Below, one piece after another: positions 24,241 to 35,925 of a stretch of DNA of 64,000 nucleotides (the first letter of the stretch is position 1; each line of letters begins with the position of its first letter). Source of the stretch: Podocnemis expansa (lineage: Eukaryota; Chordata; Testudines; Podocnemididae). The DNA is taken from contig ML682125.1 of the NCBI GenBank assembly GCA_007922195.1, positions 1,757,020 through 1,821,019 on the forward strand. The letters are read 5' to 3'. A model generated the notes under the pieces. That model did no database searches, was not told where the DNA came from, and worked only from the letters and a program-made list of their open reading frames with translations. A program made the translations under genes and the position numbers.

Positions 24241-24760
24241 TCTATTTGGACTCCATGGACATGCAGATGACAGTGGGAGACCTTCCTTCTGTGGGACCAG
24301 CTATGTCCGCAGATAAGACACATGACAAAAGCAGCACAGTCCAGGTCAGAACTGATCTACTGAAGCAGCAGGGAGCCAGAAACACACACCTCTGAACTGT
24401 GCTGCTTGAACAAGCAGACGCATCCATTCCAGAAAGGGACTCAGGCACATGGATTTAGCTGCAAAGATAAATTGACAGTGGTGGACCAAACCTCAGTCAC
24501 AGTATTATCACTCACTCTCTCTTGGCTTCATTTATTTTGTGGTAATACTCAAAGCCCCTTTCAGATCAAAGCAGAGTGCCATCCTCTCCTCAAGTCATGC
24601 ATGGAGAAAACAAAGACTGCACCACCACTCCACATCCTGGTGGCATAACCCTCTTCCAAGTAACACCCAGAAGCAACAAACAAGAGGGAAGTGAGGAAAT
24701 ACACTGGCATCACCCCTGTGAGAAAGGTCTTGGAGAAGCAATTGCCCAGCACCATCCTTT
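24241..24760. other. Unannotated intronic stretch
   Basis: No gene or repeat was recognised. Confidence 0.4.
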
Positions 24761-24949
24761 CAGGGGGTCTCGAACTCAAATCACCAGGAGGGCCACATGC
24801 GGACTAGTACATTAGCCTGAGGGCCACACAACTGAAACCTTTTCATACAATGACACTGCAAATATCAGTAACAATAGTATCATTGAGGGCCACAGGCAGT
24901 AGATTTAAAGGCTGCATGTGGACCACAGGCCATGTGTTTGAAACCCCTA
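24761..24949 (+). mobile_element. hAT element, 188-bp family, copy 2 (diverged)
   Basis: It begins CAGGGGGTCTCGAACTCAAA and ends TGTTTGAAACCCCTA. The interior matches the copies at 22.8, 50.5 and 52.7 kb (CATTAGCCTGAGGGCCACAC). No target duplication could be recognised, so this copy is older or its end is rearranged. Confidence 0.85.
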
Positions 24950-27813
24950 CTTTAGCAGCTCTGTAAGGAGAGAGCAGGACCACACCTAGTCCTCTTCCCC
25001 CTTATTGCCACTAGTCACAGGTTCTGGATCTTTTCTATCAACTGCATACATTAGAAATGGACAGTTACGCATAACTCCCCAATGTATGTCCTTGCAGCTG
25101 CATGTTTACCTTTTCCTCACTGAAGGATCACAGCTGCATGATGGTCAGGTGCTCCAGACCTTTGAGTGTGGTGGAGCAGTAACCTGCTATTGGAGGGTGA
25201 TGTGAGTGACCAAACGCTATGCCTGGGCCACGTTAGTCTCAGAAGTATCCTGAGGGCAAGGAGGCTGTACTCCTACAGATGCAAGGGTGCTCATATAGCT
25301 TGCCAGGTTGAGGTTGAGTCATAAATTGAAGTGCTGGGATAACAAAGCCTCACGGGGTCCCATCTAGATCCTGTTGTACAGGGGAGGCCCTGACTCCTAA
25401 CCCATTTGAAATGTCCCTGGTGCTGGGGCACCCAGCTTTGCCCTTGCAAAGTGATGTACCCACTGGACCCATGACCCTACTGGGGAGCTTCTTCCTAAGA
25501 TTAAGCCATTTTCTATGTTTAAGTCCCATTAGCCCTTATTACCTTCTCTCGCATCACACAGAATTCCAGATGTGAGTGTAAAGGAAGGCCCAGAAAGCTC
25601 ATCTGGTTGCTGGGACTGTGCTGAAGAGTGCTGAGTGGTGCTGCCATTCCTCAGCCTGCCAAGGATTTAGGGGGCTAGCAGGAATCACTGCCTGGCTTCT
25701 CGGCACATATAAGTGACAGATAGGAGAGATTTGTTTGTGTCTCCCAGTGCCCCCAAGCACTGATAGTGAGGCTGGGGCTGGGGCACTGCAGCAGTCCTGA
25801 TGCACCATCTCTCTGCAGGTCTCTTTAGCTTGACCTTCACACTATCTGAGCAGTCACTAGAGGAAGGTGTGGGGGCCTTCCACAAAGCTGCTCCATGGCC
25901 ACATTTTGGGGAGGGTATTAGTTAATATGGGCATTATTGGTAAGGCGAACCCAACTGAGCTTCTGCCTGTCCTGTAGAAAACAGGCAAATGAGTTTCTGG
26001 CCTGAGTAGGATGTGTCCCTCTATCACGCCCCTCCTTTACCCATCACCATGGTATCCAGTGCAGGATTCAGCCATGCACTGCAGTAGTCCTTCACAGATC
26101 CCAAGTCAGTGGCCAGAACTCCTTCCACCGCCCTGTTTTCTTCTTCTTTAGGACAGACACACAAGTGTGTTATGGCTGGGAAGGCAGGAAGCCTGACTTT
26201 TGGGCAACAGCCCTCTGTTTAACATCCCTTTAGAACTACAGGGGAGGGTGGAGACTGATCACAGTAGAGAAACCAGGACCCTGCGCCAGTGAATGGGAAA
26301 TGAGGGGGAATAAATAGATAACAATGGAGTAAGGTGGAATTCTTCCCATGAACACCTGGCCCCTAAGGGGCAGCACATTCCTGTCATTCACCTGAGATCA
26401 GTGTCAACAGACCCAGATGTAAAGAAGGCTGAGGAATGGTATGAAAAGGATTAATATATGTCCTAACCCTCCTAAAGAATGATTGAAAGGAGGTTTGCAT
26501 GCCCCTGCTCCAGATGATCCCATCAACTGATCCCCGCCCAGAAGCTACCTAGGAGAAACTCTAACTCCGAAGGAATTGAATCCTGCTGTCTCACTGCTGA
26601 TCAGAACCATTGGACTGGCCCCAGAAGACCTGCGGGGAAAGCATTCCTTCTTGGGCCTCACTTCCTATTGGCCAAGGATCATTATCCCTGTTCCTGGGCT
26701 TGTCTTTTCTACACAGGCTAGGAGCTCCACAGTGCAGGGTCTGATGGGCTACACCCAGCCCAGTGGGGCCTTGATAATAATAAAATCAGCCTTTGCCACT
26801 GTACAGCTGAGGCTTGGGGAATCAGCCGTCTTTAGTGGCGAGAGGCAACTCCCATCTCCCTCAGCTGATGGCAGCAGCACTGACTTGCAGGCAAACCCAC
26901 CAGGGACTCCACCCTTAACCCCCCAGCTAGTGCACTGATTCCCACTAACCCAGCCTGCACGTGCCTGGACATCTCTTCTGTACAGTCTGGCAACCACACA
27001 ACGTTCCTTAAAATATAACCAGCCTCTTGGCATCTGGAAAAGGTCACAGGGTCTGGACATGATGCTGCTCTAATGGTTGTTGCCTTGTGCCTGTGCGGGT
27101 CTCACCAGAGCACTTTGTTCATCACATGGATGGCAGCTGAGCCCAGAGGGAGTCCACATCCAGAGATGACATTACACTGATCCACTTTGCTCAGCTGTGA
27201 CATCTCTCCCCTGCTGCAGAGCCACATGGAGACAGACTTGTCAATCCCGATTAGCAATGAAATTTTCCACAAGCCAAAAGGGAGGGGATGCTGTTTCCTC
27301 TGGTGTAAACAAGTACAGACTAAGAGAGCAGCCACAACAAGGGCTCCAAAGAGAGACATGCAGACACTGCAGCAGAGAGAGATGTTCACCCCCCCCCCCA
27401 CAGAGATGGAGGAGAGACAGAGGCCTGTGTGCAAGAAGTGGGGGCAGAGGCATATGCACATGCACAGGCAGAGAGACATCTACATGAACACACAGCGTTG
27501 CTCAGCGTCCCGATCAGAACCCATTCAGCATTCAGTGAGCACTAACAGAATAAACAAATGCACACAGCCAGAGCACACACAGCTGTAGATTGGCCCTTGG
27601 ACACACCCACACAGACAACCAGCCCTGCAAAAAGCAGACCGCTGACCTGCACAGTAAGGGGGCATGCTGCCCTCCCACAGGAAAAATGGGGACAGTGTGT
27701 CTACAGCCATGTCCACCCGCCACCCCCATCCTGCCTCACTCATGGAACAAACAGCAGCTGTTATGCTCTTTTCCCTCTCCCTTGTTCTTGGCTCTGTGGC
27801 ATATTTGCAACAG
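24950..27813. other. Unannotated intronic stretch
   Basis: No exon, RNA gene or clear repeat was recognised. A C-run lies at 27391-27399. The reading frames of 100-130 codons near 27.2-27.8 kb overlap each other on both strands and have no family resemblance. Confidence 0.4.
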
Positions 27814-29163
27814 ACTGAGCCAGAGGATTGGAAAAAAGCAAATGTAGTGCCTATTTTCAAGAAAGGGAAAAAGGAGGATCCAGGGAATTACAGACCAGTC
27901 AGCCTCACCTCAATCCCTGGAAAAATTATGGAGCAGATTCTCAAAGAATCCATCCTCAAACACTTAGAGGAAAATAAAGGGATCAGGAACAGTCACCATG
28001 GATTTACCAAGGGTAAATCATGCCTGACCAATCTCATCTCCTTCTATGATCAGATGACTGATTTTCTGGATGCAGGAAGAACCGTTGATGTGATACACCT
28101 TGATTTTAGCAAGGCTTTTGATACAGTTTCCCACAGCATTCTCATTGGCAAATTAAGGAAGTATGGGTTGGATAGGTGGATTATAAGGTGGCTAGAAAAC
28201 TGGCTAGATCAACGGTTTCAGCGTGTAGGAATCAATGGTTCCATGTCTAGCTGGCAACCAGTAACGAGGGGTGTGCCCCAGGGGTCAGTCCTGGGGCCGG
28301 TTCTGTTCAACATTTTCATCAATGATCTGGATGAGGGAATAGACTGCATTCTCAGTAAGTTTGCGGATGACACCAAGCTGAGGGGACCAGTAGACACACT
28401 GGAGGACAAGGACAGGATTCAGGGAGACCTAGATAAATTGGAACAGTGGGCCAATAGAAATCTTATGAGGTTCAATAAGGACAAGTGTAAAATCCTGCAC
28501 GTGGGACGAAAAAACCCCATGCACTGCTACAGGCTGGGAAACATTCAGCTAAGTAGCAGCAGTGTAGAAAAGGACCTGGGGATCATGGTGGATGGGAAGC
28601 TAGATATGAGTCAGCAGTGTGCTCTTGCGGCCAAAAAGGCCAATGGCATACTGGACTGCATCAAAAGAAGTATTACCAGCAGATCAAGGGATGTGATCAT
28701 TCCCCTCTATTCTGCACTGGTAAGACCACATCTAGAATACTGTGTTCAGTTTTGGGCTCCCCACTACAAAAAGGACATGGACATGCTAGAGAGAGTTCAG
28801 AGGAGGGCAACCAAAATGATTAAAGGGCTGGAGCACAAGCCCTATGAGGAAAGACTGAAAGCATTAGGCTTATTTAGTCTGCAGAAGAGAAGATTGAGGG
28901 GGGATTTGATAGCAACCTTCAACTACTTGAAGGGATGCTCTAAGGAAGATGGAGCTCAACTGTTTTTGGTAATAAGAGAGGACAGAACGAGGAGCAATGG
29001 TCTCAAGTTGCGGTTAGGGCGGTCAAGGCTGGATATTAGGAAAAACTTTTTTACCAGGAGAGTGGTGAAGTCTTGGAATGAGCTGCCGAGGGAGGTGGTG
29101 GAGTCTCCAACTTTGGAGGTGTTTAAGGCCCGGCTGGACAAAACCATGACTGGGATGGTTTGA
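27814..29163 (+). CDS. CR1 ORF2 reverse transcriptase, C-terminal 450 residues
   Basis: A single frame without stops runs to the stop at 29161-29163. Blocks in order: [60 protein letters not shown] (first catalytic Asp), [27 protein letters not shown] (catalytic Asp pair), then the CR1 connection and C-terminal region to LDKTMTGMV. In CR1 elements this protein reverse-transcribes the LINE RNA at the nicked target. The N-terminal endonuclease and the first part of the polymerase are missing, so the copy is not autonomous. The frame continues about 50 codons upstream, but that part is host sequence and includes the only upstream methionine. The open frame implies a recent insertion, not an expressed host gene. 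Confidence 0.85.
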   Translation, partial: TEPEDWKKANVVPIFKKGKKEDPGNYRPVSLTSIPGKIMEQILKESILKHLEENKGIRNSHHGFTKGKSCLTNLISFYDQMTDFLDAGRTVDVIHLDFSKAFDTVSHSILIGKLRKYGLDRWIIRWLENWLDQRFQRVGINGSMSSWQPVTRGVPQGSVLGPVLFNIFINDLDEGIDCILSKFADDTKLRGPVDTLEDKDRIQGDLDKLEQWANRNLMRFNKDKCKILHVGRKNPMHCYRLGNIQLSSSSVEKDLGIMVDGKLDMSQQCALAAKKANGILDCIKRSITSRSRDVIIPLYSALVRPHLEYCVQFWAPHYKKDMDMLERVQRRATKMIKGLEHKPYEERLKALGLFSLQKRRLRGDLIATFNYLKGCSKEDGAQLFLVIREDRTRSNGLKLRLGRSRLDIRKNFFTRRVVKSWNELPREVVESPTLEVFKARLDKTMTGMV

Positions 29164-29240
29164 GTCGGAGTGGTCCTGCCTCTGGCAGGGGGTTGGACTA
29201 GATGACCTATGAGGTCCCTTCCAACCCTATGATTCTATGG
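27814..29240 (+). mobile_element. Young CR1 LINE, 5'-truncated, open reverse transcriptase frame
   Basis: The copy starts within ORF2 at [20 protein letters not shown] and ends at CCCTATGATTCTATGG near 29240. The coding part is uninterrupted. It is closely similar to the minus-strand copy at 269-1484. Confidence 0.95.
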
Positions 29241-29734
29241 CCTGGGGTAAACTAAATGGCCCCCAGGTGGGTCCCTGAAATCCCACACATCACCCTTCAG
29301 GAGCCATTTCCCCAGAGGAGGCATGTCCTGGAGCAAAGGAGGGGGGGCAGGGGGGTTGGAGAACACCTGCCACAGCTGACAAGCAGCAGGGGTTGATGGG
29401 GCTCAGCAGGAGCTGACAGTTTGCAAGGGGCTGTCATTCCTCACACAGAGCTTTCTCATCACATTTGCCAACAGCCTTACTTCACAGCAAAGGCTTTTTA
29501 ACTCATTCACATGGGAGGGCACACAGTGCTAGTCCCTGAAATCTGCACGAGGCTGGCTCAGTAAGCTCCCCAAACACGCAGCTCTGCTGTTCCCTCCACT
29601 CTCAGCCTGATTCCGGCCAGCAGGAACTATGACCAACCTGGCTGACCTTGTGCATAACACAGGCCAGACCACTTCATCCCGTGCCTCCTCCATCAAGCCC
29701 AAAACTTCCAGCTGAGTTAGAGCATACGTTGTGG
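29241..29734. other. Unannotated intronic stretch
   Basis: No gene was recognised. The last 100 bases may be decayed CR1. Confidence 0.4.
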
Positions 29735-29838
29735 TGCGAACACCATCTCATATTGATTTAAAGACCCTAAGTGGCAGTGTAACAACCATATCCCTGGGTA
29801 AGCTGTTCCACTGGTTAGTTACCCTCACTTAAAAATCC
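29735..29838 (-). mobile_element. Old CR1 fragment
   Basis: TCTCATATTGATTTAAAGAC and AAGCTGTTCCACTGGTTAGT match the reverse strand of an old CR1 3' region, better preserved at 36.86-37.16 kb. Confidence 0.65.
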
Positions 29839-30090
29839 TGGAGTGGTAGCTGTATTTGTCTGTACACAGCAAAAATAATAAAAGTCCTGTGGCACCTTAA
29901 GGACTAACTAGGTAGGTCTGACAAATTTCTTCAGACATAAGCTTTTGTGGGCTGTAACCCACTTCATCAGATGCATGAAAGGGAAACTACAGTTACTTTT
30001 TGGCACTTCTGAAGGCTAACAAATTTATCTATCGCATGAGCGTTCGTGAGAGAATGTTCCATTTCGTCACATGCTTGAAACTGGAAAAAA
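29839..30090 (-). mobile_element. PLE 3' tails, reversed
   Basis: Two tail segments are seen on the minus strand: GAGTGGTAGCTGTATTTGTC with AGTCCTGTGGCACCTTAAGG, and GGCTAACAAATTTATCTATC with GTTCCATTTCGTCACATGCT. A GC-rich insert (about 30095-30400) separates them from a forward-oriented tail. Confidence 0.7.
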
Positions 30091-30545
30091 AGGTATAGGA
30101 ATCAGGGGTCTGGCTGCCCTGAAAAAAGGGCTGGGCCCTGCCCGCTGCCCTGGGGCTGGATCCAGGAGCTTGACTGGGCTCCTCCCACCAGCAGCCTGGC
30201 CCAAATCTGGCCCCAACCACTGCTGGCCAGCGGCAGGCTGCCTGGGCCCAACCTGGTTCCTGCCACTGCCGGCCAGAGGCAGGCAGCCCTGGCTCCTCCC
30301 TGGATCCAGCTCCTGCTGCTGCTGGAACTGGGCCAGAGACATGGAGGGGCTGCACCCTCTTGGCTCAGCGGCAGCAGTGCCGCTGATAGGAAGGATACTT
30401 TTTCCATTTTCAGGCGTCTGACGAAGTGGGACCTGTCCCATGAAAGGTCATGCAATGTACAAATCTGTTAGCCTTTAAAAGTGCCACAAAGACTCATTAC
30501 AGTTGGGAGGGCAGTTAAGGTAGATGAGGCCCATTCACAATAGTT
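30091..30545. mobile_element. GC-rich insert and PLE tail before the second DIRS element
   Basis: 30095-30400 is GC-rich, with repeated CTGCTGCTGGAA- and CCCTGC-like strings and no coding signal. 30405-30500 is a forward PLE tail (GGCGTCTGACGAAGTGGGAC, GTTAGCCTTTAAAAGTGCC). 30500-30545 continues into PLE-like 3'UTR that resumes at 35557. Confidence 0.55.
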
Positions 30546-30722
30546 GTTCTTCTTCCAGCGGTGCTTGTATGCATTCAGTAATAGGTGTCTCTGGGCCAGA
30601 GTGCCAGATTGGTCGGAAAAAACTTGTCCTAGGCTGTCAGAAGAGGGGAGGCAGCCACCGCCCCTCGCGCCACCCATGGCTATATATGTGGCCGCCTCCC
30701 CGCCCCCTCCTCAGTTTCATTT
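30546..30722 (+). repeat. Left inverted terminal repeat of the gag-only DIRS element
   Basis: It starts GTTCTTCTTCCAGCGGTGC. It is inverted relative to 35370-35556 over about 175 bases and contains a TATA-like CTATATATG that could serve as a core promoter. Confidence 0.85.
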
Positions 30723-30880
30723 CTTCCGCCTTGCACGTCGGAATTGGAACGTCCGCTCCTTGCAAATCACAAGCAGCCTGTCCCTTTGTCTTCGACTCAC
30801 TGTCCAGCTGGATACATCTCTTCGTGGATTTAACTCCACCACGAGAGTCCCCAACACCAGACCTGAACATCGCATTGACG

Positions 30881-32650
30881 ATGCCGGGGTTTAAACCCTG
30901 TGCTGCGTGCAGCAAGGCCTTCCCCCGCTCTGACCCCCACGGGAAATGCCTTAGGTACCTGGGCAAGGACCACATGGTCTTGGCTTGTTCCATTTGTCTC
31001 TCCTTCAAACACAGAACAATCAAGGAGAGGGAACAGCACCGCCACGCCCCAGCCTCGGAGGAGGCTCGACACCCTTCACCCAAGGCTTCGGGTTCACGCC
31101 CAGCACCGAGGCCCAGCTTGGCGCTGGAGCCTACATGGCACCGTGCCACTGGTAGCCACTGCCGCACCACCACTTCGGTGCCAACTCTGACACCACAGCG
31201 CCTACCCAGTGCCTCGGCACCTCGGCGTCGATCGAGGTCACCCTCAGTTAGCCCGGCACCGCACCGTGTCATCTCCAGTGCTGACGGCACGGTGCAGCCT
31301 GGCCTCACCAGTGCTGAGCTCGCCCCAGCACCAGCTGACTCCACCCTCGGCACCGCAGAGCCTGGTGCCACAGGAGCGGGAGCCTTCCTGCCCAGGCAGT
31401 CCTGCCTCCCCCAGCGAGGACTTGCCCATGACTCAAGTAGAGTCGCTTGTTGTCCCATCCACCCTGGAAGTGATGGAGGCAGCACAAGCACTGCTGCTTC
31501 TCCCAACACCCCCTGCCCTGCTTCCAATCAGAAGGGGCAAACCAACCTTCATCTTGAAGGCCTGGGTTCACCCAGGACACTCACCCTCACCTTCCAGCCC
31601 CCCATCTTCCACTCCAGTGGTGGCTGACACCACTCCACCGCCAGCACCGGGCCGGGAATCTCGATCCCCCTCCCCCATCTCCAGCCCGGAACAGGGACCT
31701 TCTAGGGGCTCCAAATGGCCTTGGCTCCGCACATCGGCCCCCATCACCTTTCCAGTTTCAGCCACAAGAATGGTTCCCCCAGGGAACCCCCTCTCTTCCA
31801 CGGAGGGCTCCCAGTGCCGCAGTGTCCCCAGCACCGGAGTCTTTTACGGGGAACCTTTCAGCACATTTTGACTTGTTACGCCGGGGTACGGCCCACTTAG
31901 GTATGGAGGTGGAGCCCTTGAGTCTCCCCCCTGATACCCTCTTTGGGCCGGCCTTTGTCTCGATGGCGCCCTTAGCAGTCCTGCCCCACCCGAGTGTATG
32001 GGACCTCGCACGCTCCCGGTGGCAGACCCCAAGTTCCGTTTTCCTGGTTTCGGATACAGTGAGCATGAAGTATCGGGTATCCGAGTCAGGCCACCCCCTC
32101 CCTCTCTGGCCACCCAGTTCTCCCCAGGGACGTGGTCCAGATGGCAGTGGGGGCCAGGGAACCCCCCAGGGACGCTCTCCCCCCCTCCAGGAAAACCAGG
32201 TAGCTGGATCTACTAGGCCGTAAGGTTTATTCTTCATCGGCCTTCCAATTACGAGTGGCAAACAACCAGGCTATAACCAGCAGATACTTGCTGGATGTCT
32301 GGAAGTCACTCGAAAAATTTAGAAATTTGCTTCCACCTGAGGCCAGGGAAGAGCATGATGCCTTCCTGGAGGAAGGCAACATAATCTCGCATGACTTCCT
32401 CCTTTCGGTACACGATGCAGTGGACACCACTGCTCACACCATGGCCTTGGTGGTTACCCTCTGCAGGGTGGCATGGCTTAGGGAGGCTAGAGTGCCTCCT
32501 AATGCACAGCAGGCAGTTCTCGACCTGCCCTTTGAGGGGGATGTCTTGTTTCCCCCTGAAACCCTCTCCGTGGAGGGCACAGCCCAGGATCCTCAAGGAG
32601 AAGCCAAATACTTTGGCCTCCTCCCTCCCAGCCCCAGCCCCCCAACTTAG
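30881..32650 (+). pseudogene. DIRS gag-like protein, broken
   Basis: The frame starts MPGFKPCAACSKAFPRSDPH at 30881 and stays open to 31627. It has an N-terminal Cys/His motif C-x2-C ... H-x2-C-L-x-Y-L-G ... H-x5-C-x2-C and a long Pro/Ser/Thr/Ala-rich middle. The C-terminal homology block lies in another frame from about 32190 to 32650: LDLLGRKVYSSSAFQLRVAN, then ITSRYLLDVWKSLEKF and LDLPFEGDVLFP. The equivalent gag of the young DIRS element reads CLLCLG where this one reads CLRYLG, so one metal-binding Cys is lost or changed here. At least one frameshift separates the two parts. Function in the element: nucleic-acid-binding structural protein, by analogy. Confidence 0.75.
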
Positions 32651-35224
32651 CTCCCCACTTCCTCTGGCAGGACAGTCTCTTTCCTTCCTGCTCTACCCAT
32701 GGCGGGAAGTGGGCCGTTGCCTCCCCTTTTCACAAGGAGGGCCCCCTCTGCTCACTGCCACCCCTCTTTTGACCTTGGGGTGCAGGGGACCCCAGGGCAT
32801 CACTGCTGGTGATGTCTGGTCGGAATCACCCCGAATGCTTCCTTGTTTCTTCCTCTTCTCCAATTGCAGGAGCAGGACTTAGATTGGGATGTCAGGGGCT
32901 GACTATACAACGACACCCGCCTACGGTGACTGTACTCCAATACCGTAGTTACCCCCCCACACCCCTTAAGCAGCAACTTCCCCGAGGATGGAAACCACCC
33001 CTCTTCTCCTCCTAACAGCCCTTCCTTCCCGGATATTCCCCACCACATTCGTCACCCTAATACCTCACCGAGGAATGGAGGCAGGTCTCGTTGTAGCCTC
33101 AGCTGCTGCAGGGGCTCCGAGACGCGCACATCCGAAGCCTACCTGCAACAGGACTGTGCCTGTGGCCATGATGTGTGTCCCAGGTAGGCCCCCTCGTGTC
33201 TGGGTCAGGGGAAGGGGAGGGGACACCCCCGGTCGCACCATCATTTCCATGCTGCGACCCCAACCCCCATTCAACAGGAATCTCTCCTGCTCACTGAAGG
33301 GGACACATCGGTGTAGCAATACAGCTACCTGGATAGCTAAGTTAATCAGGAAGGTAGCTTTTAGAGCGGATCTTTACCTCTGCATGGGCCCAAGGTATGG
33401 CCCACTCCTCTTTTTCCTTCTGTTGCAGGACTATGGTTCCACGTCTCCACCTTCTGGTGATCTAGTGAGAACCGGGGGTCTGCCTTAGAAACCCTCACCT
33501 TTGTCTACCTCCCTTCGAGGTAGCCCATTCTCCCCCGACCTCACCAAAGCACAGCCAGGGGCACCCCTTCAAACCCTAAGAAGGAACTTCTAGTTATAAC
33601 CCTACGTTGGGAAACTGAGAAGGGTCCATCCCTTAGAGTGTTCTCCCACTTATATTTCCAGCCCCAGTATCCACTGCCTTCTGGACAGCTGTCTATGTCA
33701 GACAGAAGGTGCCCCTACTTCCAGGGCACTTGCATAACCTTTCTTGCTCTGCAGTCCTATTCCCCGGCAGGACATGAGCCCCCCCAGCCCTGGTTTCCGT
33801 GGGACCATCTCACTACGCCGCACATAGTCCCGTAGTGCTACCGTGGGTTCTTCCCATGCATGTTGGTGGCACCTGGTAGTTCTGCGGTCCCCTTTTTCCA
33901 GTTTCAAGGACCCGTTTACACCCACTGCCCGCCCGATGGCGTGATAGACAGAGAGCCCCTTTCTCTACAATGTATCAGTTTGGGGTTGTACTCCCCTTTT
34001 ATTCGCCCTCTGGCTCTCTCCAGGGAGAAAACTTCATTGGGTTCTCTGATCCCAGGGTGTCCTTCAGATGCAGCAGCTGCCACCTTGTAATGGTCTCACT
34101 CCCTAGCTTAGGAAGGAACGTACCTTGGCGGCAGAGTTCTTCAGATATCCATGTACTGAACAGTTTCTCCTTGGCAGCCCTGGCATGGCAAAGAGGTAGC
34201 ATTATCCCTCTGGCAAGCACTATAGGTACTGAGGCCACGGCCTTTCACAGCTCTCCTTCAAATCTTTCGGTCATCGAGGGAGTGACCAGGCAGCAGTAAG
34301 AGTTCTCTCCTGCCCTCCCCCCCCCCACACTTTAGTGAGAGCTTTGCAATGCAAACCCTGCAAGCTTAGGCCCAGCAGGGTCCTCCTCTGCATTCCAGCA
34401 CCCTGCAGGCCCTAGTAGGACCAACTCATCAGCACTGCCTCAGGCCATCTTGCTGTTAGTGACTTCACCGGAACCTCTCTCCTGCGAGAACCCGGTCGTG
34501 GTGCCTGCTCGGCTGAAAACATGCGCTTCCATGCTACCAGGTTGTTAGCTAGCATACTGTAGGCCTCCGTCCTGTTTGGCTTGACTCTGCATGCTGCGGC
34601 TTAGTGTCTCGTGGTCTTCTCAGTCACCCTCGAGCCCATCTTACAACCTTGTATCCTCATTTTCTCTCTTTTAACCAGACGACTTGCTTGGTCACAACCT
34701 ATATAAGGGGCATAGTCATTCCCTTACTTTTTCCTGTGTACCCAGTAGTCACCAGGTCAGTCCATGACCACATGGCTCCTGCTAAGCCTTTGGGTGCTCA
34801 ATGCCTACCATGTCTTTGTTCTCGTGCGAGACACGACCCATATGGCTCGTCTCACTTGCTAGCTTTTAGTGTTCTCCTTTGAGTCCACGTGACATGACCT
34901 ATGCCCAGACATTGTAGTCTGTTGGTTATACTCCATGTTTTTCCTCCTATGCGGAGCATCTACGCAACCTGTTATATTAGGTTGCGTCTTTTTCTCCAGC
35001 TCTGGTGACCTTGTCCGACCTGCTTATGCGTTCTGCCTTGGTGGGTTTGGTCTTGCCCCTGTCCTGGGTTGGCCTTCAGCTCTTGCTTCTTCTGGGCCCA
35101 TCAAGGCCTGCTCGCCTTGACCCCAGTGAGCATCTTGCTGCAGGGCCTCTGCCTTATGGGACTTGTTGCTGTGCTGAAGGCAGAAGTACCAACTCCACCC
35201 GCCATCCATCAGCATGGCTAGTAG
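32651..35224. other. Internal 2.5 kb of the gag-only DIRS element, unidentified
   Basis: No RT (LDLRHLN / YLDD), RNase H (TDAS) or recombinase (HSTR ... Y) block was found in any frame. A Cys-rich peptide near 33080-33180 (CSLSCCRGSET, CACGHDVC) could be the gag tail. The rest has no recognisable relatives. Confidence 0.5.
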
Positions 35225-35330
35225 TCACCTATAACTGAATGCATCCGAGCAGCGCTCGAAGAACAGTGGGTTACTCACCAGTAACCGTCCTTCTTTGAGA
35301 TGGGCTGCTCGGATCCATTCAGGTCCCTCC
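35225..35330. repeat. Internal complementary region, gag-only DIRS element
   Basis: AACTGAATGCATCCGAGCAG is the reverse of the left end, and GTGGGTTACTCACCAGTAAC is the reverse of the right end. They meet at GAACAGTGGG. Confidence 0.85.
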
Positions 35331-35369
35331 CCTCCGTCCCTGCTTCTGGAGTTGGCGACTCTGAGGAAC

Positions 35370-35556
35370 TGAGGAGGGGGCAGGGAGGCAGCTGTATATA
35401 TAGCCGCAAGTGGCGGTGGCCGCCTCCCCTCTTCTGACAGGCTAGGACAAGATTTTTCCGACCAGTCCGGCGCTCTGGCACAGAGACACCTATTACTGAA
35501 TGGATCTGAGCAGCCCATCTCGAAGAAGGATGGTTACTGGTGAGTAACCCACCGTT
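35370..35556 (-). repeat. Right inverted terminal repeat of the gag-only DIRS element
   Basis: This is the inverted partner of 30546-30722, with about 30 extra bases at the outer end (GGTTACTGGTGAGTAACCCA), as in the young DIRS element. Confidence 0.85.
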
Positions 35557-35925
35557 AGAAGGTGAGAATGTGTGAAGAAGCTAGCCATTCCAAGTCCCTG
35601 TCCAGACACAATCTGATTGTGTCAAGTTTGCGTATGAGTTCCAGCTCTGCAGTTTCATGCTAAAGTCTGTTTTTGAAGCTTTTTTGTTGAAGTCTAGCAA
35701 CTTTCAAGTCTCCTACTGAGTCTCCAGGGAAACTGAGGTGCTCTGCTACTGGTTTATGGATATTCCCATTTTTGATTTCTGTTCTGTGTGCATTTATTCC
35801 TTTGCATAGGGACAGTCTGGTTTGGCCAAAATACACAGCAGAAGGGCACTGCTGGCACATGATGGCGTATATCACATTAGTAGATGTGCAGGTGAATGAC
35901 CTCCTCCTCATACAACAAGAACACT
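35557..35925 (-). mobile_element. Penelope-like element with GIY-YIG domain
   Basis: A minus-strand frame (35911-35660) reads SFTCTSTNVIYAIMCQQCPS, then AVYFGQTRLSLCKGINAHRT and KPVAEHLSFPGDSVGDLKVA. It is the GIY-YIG endonuclease of Penelope-like elements, which nicks target DNA. The GIY part reads VIYAI and the YIG part reads YFG. The frame is open over 83 codons but 5'-truncated. Downstream 3'UTR continues to the DIRS insertion at 35556. Confidence 0.78.

Larger units (their letters stand above)
30546..35556 (+). mobile_element. DIRS-type element with gag only (5.0 kb)
   Basis: Inverted terminal repeats: the left arm (30546 to about 30722; CATTCAGTAATAGGTGTCTC, CTATATATGTGGCCGCC) is matched in reverse by the right arm (about 35370-35556; GCTGTATATATAGCCGC, AGACACCTATTACTGAATGG). 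Between gag and the right arm lies an internal complementary region at about 35225-35330 made of the reverse of both ends. A gag-like protein is recognisable, but 32.65-35.22 kb shows no reverse transcriptase, RNase H or tyrosine recombinase on either strand. The element ends ...CCGTT and starts GTTCTTC; the internal copy joins them through one GTT. It interrupts PLE sequence, which resumes at 35557. Confidence 0.85.

Noticed and set aside
27664..27813. N-terminal 50 residues of the frame that contains the CR1 reverse transcriptase
   Set aside because: The residues are host sequence read through into the truncated CR1. They do not match the CR1 protein.
30637..31527. A 296-codon minus-strand frame
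   Set aside because: It lies antisense to the gag frame of the DIRS element and shows no family resemblance.
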